From the NCBI GenBank assembly GCA_038125725.1, contig JAYPEK010000045.1, positions 1 to 31,995 on the forward strand: DNA of 31,995 nt, given 5' to 3'. Shown here in pieces: positions 9,590-16,442 of this stretch; the stretch's first letter is position 1; every line of letters begins with the position of its first letter. Position numbers and translations under genes: made by a program. The notes below the pieces were generated by a model. The model saw only the letters and a list, made by a program, of their open reading frames with translations. It had not been told where the DNA came from and did no database searches. Origin of the DNA: TMED8 sp038125725 (GTDB lineage Bacteria; Pseudomonadota; Alphaproteobacteria; Rhodospirillales; Casp-alpha2).

Positions 9590-10764
9590 CGGTCGATCTC
9601 ACCAAAAACGATATCGATGGAGCCGATGTTGGCGACCACGTCGGCCAGCATGTGCCCCTTCGAAAGGAAATCCATGGCCTGCAGATGGGCGAACCCTGGT
9701 GCCCTGATCTTGCAGCGGTAAGGCTTGTTGGTGCCGTCCGACACCAGATAAACACCGAACTCGCCTTTCGGCGCTTCGACGGCGGTATAGGTCTCGCCGG
9801 CGGGAACGTGCATGCCTTCGGTGAACAGCTTGAAGTGATGGATCAGGGCTTCCATCGATTGCTTCATGTCGGCGCGCGCCGGCGGCGTCACCTTGTTGTT
9901 TTCCGACTTGCACGGGCCGTCCGGCATCTTGTCGATGCACTGGTGGATGATCTTGACGCTTTCGCGCATCTCGATCATGCGAATCAGATAGCGGTCGTAG
10001 CAATCGCCGTGCTTGCCGATGGGGATGTCGAAATCCATGTCGGCGTAGGCGTCGTAGGGCTGCGCCTTGCGCAGGTCCCAGGCGATGCCGGAAGCGCGCA
10101 GGTTCGGCCCGGAAAAACCCCAGTCGTAGCACTGCTCGGCGTTGATGATGCCGATGTCGACGGTGCGCTGCTTGAAGATGCGGTTCTCGGTGAGCAGGGT
10201 TTCCAGATCGTCGATGACGCCGACGAAGTGATCCGCCCACTCCTTGATTTCCTCGGCTAGGCCCTCCGGCATGTCGTAGGCGACGCCGCCCGGGCGGAAA
10301 TAGGCCATGTGCAGCCGCGCGCCGGAGACCCGCTCACAGAACTCCATCAACCGCTCGCGTTCCTCGAAGCCCCAGAGCATCGGTGTCATGGCGCCGACGT
10401 CCATGGCGTAGGAGCATATGTTCAAAAGGTGGTTGAGCACGCGGCCGATTTCACAGAACAGCACTCGCAGGTATTGCCCGCGCGGCGGAATCTCTAGGCC
10501 CAGCAGCTTTTCGGTCGCCAGGCAGAAGGCGTGTTCCTGGTTCTGCGGCGCCACGTAATCAAGACGGTCGAAGTACGGCACCGCCTGAACGTAGGATTTG
10601 TGCTCGATCAGCTTTTCCGTGCCCCGGTGCAGGAGCCCGATGTGCGGGTCGGCGCGGTCGATGACCTCGCCGTCCATTTCCAGCACCATGCGCAGCACAC
10701 CATGCGCCGCCGGATGCTGAGGACCGAAGTTGAGATTGTAGTTCTTGATTTCGGTCTGCGCCAT
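9586..10764 (-). CDS. nuoD: NADH-quinone oxidoreductase subunit D (49-kDa type)
   Basis: This is a peripheral-arm subunit that forms the quinone-binding pocket together with NuoB; it descends from the hydrogenase large subunit. It has 392 residues, the normal size. The start region contains NLNFGPQHPAAHGVLRM, whose histidines are near the quinone head-group, followed by DPHIGLLHRGTEKLIE, and the C-terminus has the expected LADVVANIGSIDIVFGEIDR ending. It is a separate gene here, not fused to nuoC as in enterobacteria. It overlaps nuoC by one base and nuoE by four. Confidence 0.98.
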   Translation of the reverse strand: MAQTEIKNYNLNFGPQHPAAHGVLRMVLEMDGEVIDRADPHIGLLHRGTEKLIEHKSYVQAVPYFDRLDYVAPQNQEHAFCLATEKLLGLEIPPRGQYLRVLFCEIGRVLNHLLNICSYAMDVGAMTPMLWGFEERERLMEFCERVSGARLHMAYFRPGGVAYDMPEGLAEEIKEWADHFVGVIDDLETLLTENRIFKQRTVDIGIINAEQCYDWGFSGPNLRASGIAWDLRKAQPYDAYADMDFDIPIGKHGDCYDRYLIRMIEMRESVKIIHQCIDKMPDGPCKSENNKVTPPARADMKQSMEALIHHFKLFTEGMHVPAGETYTAVEAPKGEFGVYLVSDGTNKPYRCKIRAPGFAHLQAMDFLSKGHMLADVVANIGSIDIVFGEIDR

Positions 10765-11393
10765 CAGGCTTCCTCCCCTTCGGCGTCCGCATCGGCCTCG
10801 GCTTTTTCATCGCCGGGCAGCGTCGGGGTCATGCCCTCCCAGGGGCTCAGGAAATCGAAACTGCGGAACTCCTGCTGCAGCTTGACCGGTTCGTAGACGA
10901 CGCGCTTTTGCTCGTCGTCGTAGCGCACCTCGACGTAGCCGGTGAGCGGGAAGTCCTTGCGCAGCGGGTGCCCTTCGAACCCGTAGTCAGTGAGGATACG
11001 CCGCAGGTCCGGGTGGTCGGTGAAATAGATGCCGTACATATCCCAGGCCTCGCGCTCCCACCAGTTGGCCGACGAGTAGACGCCGGTGACCGACGGCACG
11101 GGCACGTCTTCCGACGTCCAGACCTTGACGCGGATACGCAGGTTGAGCGGCAGGCTCAAGAGATTGTAGACGACGCAGAAGCGCTCTTCGTTTTCCGGGT
11201 AATCGACGCCGCAGAGGTCCATCAGCAGCTTGAACTGGCAATGCACGTCGTCGCGCAGCAGCGTCAGCGCGCCGACGATGTTGTCGCGATGCACGGTAAT
11301 CGCCAATTCGCCGCGCGACACTTCGCGCTCCAGAATCTTATCGCCCAATCGGGCGGCGATGAATTCGTCGAGTTCTTTTAGCGCCACATCCAT
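10764..11393 (-). CDS. nuoC: NADH-quinone oxidoreductase subunit C (30-kDa type)
   Basis: This is a structural subunit of the complex I connecting module, 209 residues. The family signature is visible as WWEREAWDMYGIYFTDHPDL, followed by RRILTDYGFEGHPLRKDFPL, which contacts NuoD and NuoB. The C-terminal 15 residues are acidic and alanine-rich (ending EADADAEGEEA), a variable tail. It is separated from nuoB by 24 bases and its stop overlaps the nuoD start. Confidence 0.97.
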   Translation of the reverse strand: MDVALKELDEFIAARLGDKILEREVSRGELAITVHRDNIVGALTLLRDDVHCQFKLLMDLCGVDYPENEERFCVVYNLLSLPLNLRIRVKVWTSEDVPVPSVTGVYSSANWWEREAWDMYGIYFTDHPDLRRILTDYGFEGHPLRKDFPLTGYVEVRYDDEQKRVVYEPVKLQQEFRSFDFLSPWEGMTPTLPGDEKAEADADAEGEEA

Positions 11394-11417
11394 AAGATCT
11401 GCTCGCGGTTCTCGCCC

Positions 11418-11957
11418 CTAGCGGAAGAGCGTCCCCGTTCTCCTGATTTTCTTTTGTAGCTGCAGCACCCCGTAAACGAGGGCTTCGGCGGTCGGCGGGC
11501 AGCCGGGCACGTAGACGTCGACCGGCACCACGCGGTCGCAGCCGCGGACCACCGAATAGGAATAGTGATAATAACCGCCGCCATTGGCACAAGACCCCAT
11601 GGAGATCACGTAACGCGGCTCGGACATCTGGTCGTAAACCTTGCGGAACGCCGGGGCCATCTTGTTGGTGAGCGTGCCGGCGACGATGATCACGTCGGAT
11701 TGGCGCGGGCTCGGGCGCGGCACGACGCCGAAACGGTCGAGATCGTAGCGCGAGCAATAGGCGTGGATCATCTCCACCGCACAGCAGGCCAGGCCAAAGG
11801 TCATCGGCCAGAGCGATCCCGTACGCGCCCAGTTGACCAGCTTGTCAACGTTGGAGATCAGGAATCCCTTGTCCTGCAACTCGCCGGTGACCTGGCGCAT
11901 GACCAGGTCCTGGTCCGGGCCCGGCGGCAGCGGCGAAGTGTTGTCGATCACTCCCAT
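11418..11957 (-). CDS. nuoB: NADH-quinone oxidoreductase subunit B (cluster N2)
   Basis: This subunit holds cluster N2, the last redox centre before quinone. The start at 11957 gives MGVIDNTSPLPPGPDQD and 179 residues; an open frame continues to 12176 but that part is antisense-like sequence inside nuoA. The N2 ligands are present as the tandem pair Cys58-Cys59 (LACCAVEM), Cys123 (SMGSCANGGG) and Cys153 (VPGCPPTAEAL). The first 10 bases overlap the end of nuoA, so translation is likely coupled. Confidence 0.97.
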   Translation of the reverse strand: MGVIDNTSPLPPGPDQDLVMRQVTGELQDKGFLISNVDKLVNWARTGSLWPMTFGLACCAVEMIHAYCSRYDLDRFGVVPRPSPRQSDVIIVAGTLTNKMAPAFRKVYDQMSEPRYVISMGSCANGGGYYHYSYSVVRGCDRVVPVDVYVPGCPPTAEALVYGVLQLQKKIRRTGTLFR

Positions 11958-12313
11958 TCCAAGGCTCCCTTGCGCCATTCGTAGATAAACCCGATGGTCA
12001 GGATGGCGAGAAACACCATCATCGACCAGAACCCGAAAACGCCGATCTTGCCGAGGCTGATGGCCCACGGAAACAGGAACGCGACCTCGAGATCGAAAAT
12101 GATGAACAGGATGGCCACCAGGTAGAAGCGGACATCGAACTTGTGGCGCGCGTCGGAGAAAGCCTCGAACCCGCACTCATAGGCCGACGTTTTCTCAACG
12201 TCTGGGTGCTGCGGTGCGATGATGAGCGAGGCGCCGACGGCAATGCCAGCAACGGCGATGGCGATCCCAAGGAAGATCAAAATGGGTAGATATTCGACGA
12301 GAAGCGCTTGCAA
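11948..12313 (-). CDS. nuoA: NADH-quinone oxidoreductase subunit A
   Basis: This is a small membrane subunit of complex I (ND3 homologue), 121 residues with three hydrophobic helices. It contains the family motif KTSAYECGFEAFSDARHKFD, whose cysteine lies in the loop near the quinone site. The only start that fits the family N-terminus (MQALLVEYLPILIFLGIA) is a TTG at 12311-12313, so initiation is by a rare codon; a purine run about 8 bases upstream could serve as ribosome binding site. It is the first gene of the nuo operon and tRNA-Asp is the next gene upstream on the same strand. Confidence 0.95.
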   Translation of the reverse strand: MQALLVEYLPILIFLGIAIAVAGIAVGASLIIAPQHPDVEKTSAYECGFEAFSDARHKFDVRFYLVAILFIIFDLEVAFLFPWAISLGKIGVFGFWSMMVFLAILTIGFIYEWRKGALEWE

Positions 12314-12384
12314 AATCCAACCCCATTTCCCGTGTCCGGAGAGCGCCTTCGCGCCCCCGAATCCCTAGGCGCTACCCTGCCCTA

Positions 12385-12399
12385 CCTCACCGGATGAGG
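12385..12399 (-). other. Short hairpin between tRNA-Asp and nuoA
   Basis: A perfect 5-bp stem (CCTCA/TGAGG) with a 5-base loop lies in the 143 bases between tRNA-Asp and nuoA. It has no T-run after it, so it is not a convincing intrinsic terminator. It may be a processing or mRNA-end structure; the nuo promoter itself could not be pinned down by eye. Confidence 0.3.
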
Positions 12400-12456
12400 C
12401 AACAACAAAGGCGTCCGATATAACGCTTTCGATAGTATGAATATGTGCGGGAAAAG

Positions 12457-12533
12457 TGGCGGGAGTGACGGGACTCGAACCCGCGGCCTCTGGCGTGACA
12501 GGCCAGCGCTCTAACCAACTGAGCTACACCCCC
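12457..12533 (-). tRNA. tRNA-Asp (GTC)
   Basis: The reverse complement folds as a complete 77-base tRNA: acceptor GGGGGTG pairs with CACTCCC (one G-U), the D arm reads GCTCAGTTGGTTAGAGC, the anticodon stem CTGGC/GCCAG encloses CTGTCAC with anticodon GTC, and the T arm has GGTTCGAGTC. The 3' CCA is encoded. It is transcribed toward nuoA. Confidence 0.97.
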
Positions 12534-12651
12534 TCCGGGTGCGACCGCCTCTGTCCTGACGGCCGAGGCGACCATGTAAGGTACGGCTGAAAAGGTGTCA
12601 AGCACAGTTCGTTCGCTCGGGCGCGATTTCTACGGAAGGGCGGATTTCCGC

Positions 12652-13254
12652 CTAGCGCCGCGCCAGGGTTACGACGTATTTGGCAACCTTGTTTGGGGAA
12701 CGGTTGGCATAGATGCGCGCCCGCGGCGTCGATAGGTCGAGGGCCATGCAATCCCCCGCCGCCAACTTCGTTTCTTCGTCGCCATCAACGATGGTCAAGG
12801 CGCCTTCTAGGACCCAGACGCACTGGCCGCGAACGAAAGCGTAGGACGCGGCCGGATATCCCACCTCGGCACCCGGAGGCATCTCGACGCGCACAAGTTC
12901 CGGGTCGGCACCGGGCGGCGACAATTGCCGGCGCAGGTAGCCTGTCTCGGGATCGGTCCACAGGGATTGCTCCTGGTGGCGCGCGACCCGGTCGCCGCCG
13001 GCATCGGCCTCTGCCCGCGCCAGCAAAGCCGACACCGTCAGCCCGAAGGCACCGGACAGTTTGCCCAACAGCGCGGCAGTCGGGCTCACCTCGTCGCGTT
13101 CGATCTTGGAAATCATCGAGCGCGACACGCTCGATAATTCCGCTAGTTCGGTGATCGACCAGCCGCGCGTTTCGCGTTCGCGCCGCAATCGGCTGGCGAG
13201 AAGGCTGCCGAGCGGTTCTGAGGACGAAATATCGTTATCCAAAATATTAGACAT
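12652..13254 (-). CDS. XRE-family transcriptional regulator with cupin sensor domain
   Basis: This is a 200-residue DNA-binding regulator. Residues about 16-72 form a lambda-repressor-like helix-turn-helix (RLRRERETRGWSITELAEL then SVSRSMISKIERDEVSPTAA). Residues about 125-195 form a small beta-rich cupin-2 domain (CVWVLEGALTIVDGDEETKL, then AAGDCMALDLSTP) that in relatives binds a small ligand. The ATG at 13252-13254 is the first possible start and lies at the centre of a perfect 18-bp palindrome, with no Shine-Dalgarno within 15 bases upstream, so the mRNA may be leaderless and the gene autoregulated. The ligand and targets are unknown. Members of this family often control amino-acid or polyamine metabolism, but nothing here decides that. 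Confidence 0.9.
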   Translation of the reverse strand: MSNILDNDISSSEPLGSLLASRLRRERETRGWSITELAELSSVSRSMISKIERDEVSPTAALLGKLSGAFGLTVSALLARAEADAGGDRVARHQEQSLWTDPETGYLRRQLSPPGADPELVRVEMPPGAEVGYPAASYAFVRGQCVWVLEGALTIVDGDEETKLAAGDCMALDLSTPRARIYANRSPNKVAKYVVTLARR

Positions 13255-13263
13255 ATGTCTAAT
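13246..13263. promoter_or_regulatory. Perfect 18-bp palindromic operator at the regulator start
   Basis: The sequence ATTAGACATATGTCTAAT is its own reverse complement and is AT-rich in a GC-rich setting. Its centre CATATG contains the start codon of the minus-strand regulator gene, and the plus-strand small gene begins 20 bases to its right. A regulator bound here could block both divergent genes. On the minus strand TAAATT lies 6 bases before the ATG, a plausible -10 element for a leaderless transcript. Confidence 0.6.
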
Positions 13264-13282
13264 TTAGTGGAATCCTCTCAAC

Positions 13283-13534
13283 ATGGCCAGGGACGATCCG
13301 CATCCCCCAACTCTCCCCTACGCACCGCCGCTGCCATTCGGCACCGGCCACAATGGGGGACCGCCCTTGTACGGTACATCATGGCAGCGCTGGTGTTGGA
13401 ACAAGGCGCACAAGGCCGCCTGGAAATCGCCGCCGCGCGAGGTCGTACTCAGGCGCATGCGCCGCGCCAAGGCGCTCGGCATGACCTACGAGGAATACAC
13501 GTTGGAAATTCTGGAACGCGGGCGCTACCTGTAA
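13283..13534 (+). CDS. Small conserved alphaproteobacterial protein (GHNGGPPL type), function unknown
   Basis: This is an 83-residue basic protein. The N-terminal part is proline-rich and contains FGTGHNGGPPL, a motif I recognise from small uncharacterised proteins in alphaproteobacteria. The middle is tryptophan-rich and basic (WQRWCWNKAHKAAWKS), followed by VLRRMRRAKALGMTYEEYTL, which looks like a short helical pair. It has no signal peptide or membrane segment. It is divergent from the XRE-cupin gene and its ATG is 20 bases from the palindrome, so the regulator may control it. No clear Shine-Dalgarno is seen before the ATG. It ends 23 bases before the left tRNA-Val fragment, so it marks the edge of the integrated element. 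Confidence 0.75.
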   Translation: MARDDPHPPTLPYAPPLPFGTGHNGGPPLYGTSWQRWCWNKAHKAAWKSPPREVVLRRMRRAKALGMTYEEYTLEILERGRYL

Positions 13535-13556
13535 GCGCGACCCTACATGGGAAGGA

Positions 13557-13602
13557 TGGTGGGCGGTGACGGGATCGAACCGCCGACCCCCTCGGTGTAA
13601 AC
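13557..13602 (-). repeat. Left attachment-site repeat: displaced 3' half of tRNA-Val
   Basis: These 46 bases match 19873-19918 at 42 positions. They cover the encoded CCA, discriminator, 3' acceptor strand, whole T arm, variable region and anticodon loop with TAC; similarity stops at the 5' side of the anticodon loop. One of the four differences swaps a G-C pair for C-G in the T stem, but its partner also changed, so the stem still pairs. It lacks the D arm and 5' acceptor strand, so it is not a functional tRNA. Confidence 0.85.
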
Positions 13603-13718
13603 CAGCGACTGAACCTCTCGACGGCCACTCATCAGGCGTCAAAAACCCCGGTTTTCTGCGGTATATCAGTTGATTTCCCTCCCATTCTGCCGTATCCTCT
13701 CTCAGGTAAACCCATCAA

Positions 13719-13749
13719 TTTGTGTCCACAGCGCGTCCATGGACACAAA
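13719..13749 (+). promoter_or_regulatory. 10-bp inverted repeat upstream of the integrase stump
   Basis: TTTGTGTCCA and TGGACACAAA form a perfect 10-bp inverted repeat with an 11-base spacer, which itself holds a third GTCCA. It lies 11 bases before the ATG of the integrase-like stump. Such a site could bind an excision/integration regulator or act as an arm-type integrase site or operator. Confidence 0.55.
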
Positions 13750-13760
13750 AGGAGCCCAGA

Positions 13761-13952
13761 ATGCCGAAAATCCGTCTCTCCACCGACAAGATCAAACGAC
13801 ACCCCCTCCCCGACACCGGCGCGGTCGAGCTGTTTGACACTGACGCTCGCCATCGCCATGTCTATCTCAGGACCTTGCCCATTGACGGCCATGGCAATCA
13901 GCGCCGCTGCAGGGCTGCGCGACGTGCCCGCTTTGCAGTGGACCATCAGTGA
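13761..13952 (+). pseudogene. Tyrosine-integrase N-terminal stump
   Basis: The ATG at 13761 has a strong Shine-Dalgarno (AAAGGAG, 7 bases upstream). The first 37 or so codons read MPKIRLSTDKIKRHPLPDTG and then a FDTDARHRHVYLR segment. This resembles the arm-binding N-terminus of tyrosine integrases (pattern MPKI-LT---I--L--P--G---FD-----LR). After that the frame becomes arginine-rich, matches nothing, and stops at 13952; a complete integrase has 350-430 residues including an R-H-R-Y catalytic domain, which is absent. Its place, directly inside the attachment site and reading into the element, is where an integrase gene belongs. The end of the stump overlaps, on the other strand, the point where the phosphatase loses similarity, suggesting one deletion joined two convergent genes. 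The assignment rests on a short stretch and is moderate. Confidence 0.55.
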
Positions 13953-14307
13953 GCCATGCCCACCCCAGCGCTTCGTGAAATCGATCAGTTCCGAAACGTG
14001 GTCGGCGGTCGGCACAATGTAGCCCGAGCTCGGATACTGGATGTCGTCGCACTCGACCCGCAGCCGCCTCTCCGGCACTCCGATTTGTGGCCATGCCAGC
14101 CGATCATGGGGGCCGAGGATCGAGATCAGGAAGTCGGGCCGGAGCCGCCTGTGATCGTCCTGGAGTTGCTGGTAGGAAGTCACGTAGATCATGCTCCCAG
14201 CATAGCATGCTGCGGCTCCACACGCACTTGAGGGCTTGCGTCTAGTCACAAGAAACGCGGCGAATGCAACGCGTCACGAATAGCCCCCCGGCTTTTGTTA
14301 AATTCGT

Positions 14308-14371
14308 GAGCATGAGAGATGCTCCTTCATCCAAGCCATCCATGGTGGTACGCAGTGCGGAAGTACCGCAC
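14308..14371. other. Two short hairpins in the leader before the terminase genes
   Basis: In the roughly 200-base gene-free stretch between the phosphatase start and the terminase small subunit lie GAGCAT/ATGCTC with a 5-base loop (14308-14324) and GTGCGG/CCGCAC with a 5-base loop (14355-14371). Neither is followed by a T-run. They may be regulatory or chance structures. No promoter is obvious. Confidence 0.3.
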
Positions 14372-14400
14372 GGCGGGCTCCTGCTGCCCAGGCGGTCGCC

Positions 14401-14787
14401 ATGACCGCCTATCACTCGCCCACCAGAAAAGGCGTGCTGACTAAGACGACCGCCACCCGCAAGCGGATCGAGGAAAACGGCGATCCCGTCGGCTTCCTGA
14501 TCTCCGTCATGAACGGCGAGCCCGTCGCCAAACTCGACGCGGACGGCAACATCGTTAGTTACGACAAGCCCAACATCGACCACCGCGTCGGTGCGGCCAA
14601 GGAGCTACTCAAGAAGCTGGTGCCTGATCTGAAGGCCGTCGAGGTCGGCACCGCCAACGGCGAGGCCATCACCTTCCAGTTCCAGTCCGCCGTCGCCATC
14701 CCCAACAGCGCCGCCAAGGAAGTGGCACCCATCGTTGGGCAGGTCGCCGACACCGTGGTCGCGGAGGTCGTCAATGCCGACGACTGA
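14401..14787 (+). CDS. Probable phage terminase small subunit
   Basis: This is a 128-residue protein directly upstream of, and overlapping by 14 bases, the terminase large subunit; that position is the main reason for the call. The sequence itself is not a strong match. It has a polar N-terminal region (KTTATRKRIEENGDPVGFLI), a central acidic/hydrophobic segment containing DHRVGAAKELLKKLVPDL, which resembles tail segments of small terminases, and an alanine/valine-rich C-terminus. A classical N-terminal helix-turn-helix is not obvious, so the DNA-recognition part may be missing or divergent. No clear ribosome binding site precedes the ATG; an earlier start on an altered frame cannot be excluded. 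Small terminases recognise the packaging site and hand DNA to the large subunit. Confidence 0.6.
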   Translation: MTAYHSPTRKGVLTKTTATRKRIEENGDPVGFLISVMNGEPVAKLDADGNIVSYDKPNIDHRVGAAKELLKKLVPDLKAVEVGTANGEAITFQFQSAVAIPNSAAKEVAPIVGQVADTVVAEVVNADD

Positions 14788-16102
14788 GCGCATCACCCAC
14801 AGCTACACGCCTCGCCCGTGGCAGGCGGAAGTCCACACCATGATGGCCAGCCACCGCTACAACGTCATCATCGTCCACCGGCGCGGCGGCAAAACCGTCA
14901 TGTGCGTGAACACACTGATCGCCGCCGCCATCGCCACCAGGAACGGGCGATTTGCCTACTTCGCGCCGCTGCTGAAGCAGGCTAAGTCCATCTGCTGGAA
15001 CTTGCTCAAGGAGTACACGCAGGGCATTCCCGGCATCCAGTTCCGCGAGACCGAGCTGCGCGTCGTCTTTCCGAACGGTGCGGAGATTGCCCTCTTCGCT
15101 GGTGAGAGCCACGACGCGGCACGCGGACAAGGCTTCGACGGCGTCGTCCTCGACGAGGTTGCGCAGTTCCCCATCGACGCCTGGGGCAGCTCCATCAGGC
15201 CCACACTCAGCGACCGACAGGGGTGGGCTCTTTTCATCGGTACGCCACGCGGCCTCGACCAACTCCACGAGTTCTTCATGCGCGGCCAAGACCCCAGGCA
15301 CCTGGAGTGGTGGTCGGCCATATATCCGGCAACAGAAACCGGCGTCCTGAATGACAACGAGCTTGAGAGCGCCCGTCAGGCTTCGACCAGCCCGTCTCAG
15401 TTTCAGCGCGAGTACCTGTGCGACTTCGCAGCCAGCGTGGACGATGTCCTGATCCCGCTGCCATTGGTCAGCGCATCCATGCAGCGAGCGACTACCCACC
15501 AGGTCGAACTGCGCGGGATGCCGAAGATCATTGGCGTGGACGTCGCCCGCTTCGGCTCCGACCGCACGGTCTTCTTCCAGAGGTGGGGCAAGCAGGCCCT
15601 GCCGCCGATCATTATCGAAGACAGTGACCTGATGTACGCCGTTGGCAGGTTGGCCAAGGTGATCGACCAATGGGGGCCTGATGCCGTGTTCGTCGATGTC
15701 GGCGGTGTTGGCGCTGGCGTCGTGGATTGAATGCTTCAGCTCGGCTTCGACGTCATTGCAGTGAACTTCGGCGAGCGCGCCATCGACACCGGCTACAGCA
15801 ACCGCCGAGCGGAGATGTGGGACGGCATGAAGCAGTGGCTAGAAGACGGCGGCGTGCTGCCCAACATCAACGGCCTGCAGGCAGACCTCTCCGCACCGAC
15901 GTACAGCTTCGATGCATCCAACCGCATGAAGCTGGAGCACAAGGACGAGATCAGGAAACGCCTAGGTGCCAGCACCGACCTCGGCGACGCCCTGGCGTTG
16001 ACGTTCGCCATGCCGGTGACCGCAGCGGACGAACCTATCCATCTGCAGCTCCTGGAGAACTCTCGTGCGAAGAGCGACTACGACCCAATGGAGGCGATCT
16101 GA
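14774..16102 (+). pseudogene. Phage terminase large subunit interrupted by an in-frame TGA
   Basis: Read through one stop, this frame gives a 442-residue terminase large subunit (packaging ATPase plus nuclease). The ATPase part has Walker A HRRGGKT (residues 35-41), Walker B VVLDE (124-128) and the coupling motif FIGTPRG (154-160). The RuvC-like nuclease has Asp256 in GVDVARFGSDRT, Asp308 in FVDVGGVGAG and the third acidic motif TDLGDALALTFA near the C-terminus. Codon 319 (15728-15730) is TGA, directly followed by ATG, and the frame then continues with LQLGFDVIAVNFGERAIDTG. Homologues typically have arginine just after VVD, so a CGA to TGA change is the simplest explanation. The stop separates the first two nuclease aspartates from the third, so the nuclease should be inactive unless the stop is read through. 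Confidence 0.85.
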
Positions 16103-16116
16103 TCATTAGAAGCCGC

Positions 16117-16359
16117 GTGCAGCACGATGAGGCGTTCGTCTCCAAGGTCCTGGCCGTGACGGCATATGTCCTGGAGACCCGGGCCAGGAAGACGCGGATG
16201 TCCGACTTCGCCCGGATCGATGACATCGACAAGCCGGAAACGGTGGCCATCGTCGCTAAGGTTGTCGGCAAGAACGACGTCGCAGCGGTTGAGCTGCTGG
16301 ATCAGGAGCTTGGCTGCCGAACACTCAGCCCCGACGCAGTGTTGAGGCAGGAGAGGTGA
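16117..16359 (+). CDS. Small phage-type protein of unknown function
   Basis: An open frame overlaps the end of the terminase gene and encodes about 80 residues (QHDEAFVSKVLAVTAYVLET, then KTRMSDFARIDDIDKPETVA, ending DAVLRQER). It is probably helical and soluble, with alternating charged and hydrophobic residues. No ATG is present at the beginning; GTG at 16117 is the most likely start, and CTG at 16099, overlapping the terminase stop, is an alternative that would add six residues. The frame stays open and codon-like, and the position directly after the terminase fits a phage morphogenesis or packaging accessory gene. I do not recognise the family. Confidence 0.5.
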   Translation: MQHDEAFVSKVLAVTAYVLETRARKTRMSDFARIDDIDKPETVAIVAKVVGKNDVAAVELLDQELGCRTLSPDAVLRQER

Positions 16360-16370
16360 GCCGACTTTGT

Positions 16371-16419
16371 GTAACGGCGTTACGGACAGGGCGCGCTGCA
16401 AACCGTTATGTAATTACAT
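16371..16419. promoter_or_regulatory. Two palindromes in the leader of the small-gene block
   Basis: GTAACGGCGTTAC (16371-16383) is an inverted repeat of 6 bp around one base, and ATGTAATTACAT (16408-16419) is a perfect 12-bp palindrome. Both lie in the 83-base gap before the 16443 gene and the second is AT-rich. They may be operator sites for a lost element repressor. Confidence 0.4.
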
Positions 16420-16442
16420 CAACATCAGCCGGGAGATAGTAC

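Larger units (their letters stand above)
13632..14192 (-). pseudogene. Tyrosine phosphatase-like protein, apparently truncated at its 3' end
   Basis: The start at 14192 gives MIYVTSYQQLQDDHRRLRPD. The protein resembles small alphaproteobacterial tyrosine or dual-specificity phosphatases: residues 20-60 form the expected core, DHVSELIDFTKRWGGHGSLM precedes the catalytic loop, and HCKAGTSR (residues 85-92) supplies the nucleophile Cys86 and Arg92 of the C-x5-R signature. From about residue 108 the family pattern fades, and the remaining frame is the antisense of the integrase-like stump at 13761. I read this as loss of the 3' end by a deletion, with a read-through tail of about 78 residues to the stop at 13632. 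The general acid loop aspartates (CDD, residues 48-50) are kept, so residual function cannot be excluded. A GGGAG sits only one base before the ATG, an odd spacing. Confidence 0.65.

Noticed and set aside
13557..13630. A second functional tRNA gene at the left end of the element
   Set aside because: The 5' half (D arm, 5' acceptor strand) is absent; the adjoining sequence cannot pair with GGGCGGT, so it is a 3' fragment only.
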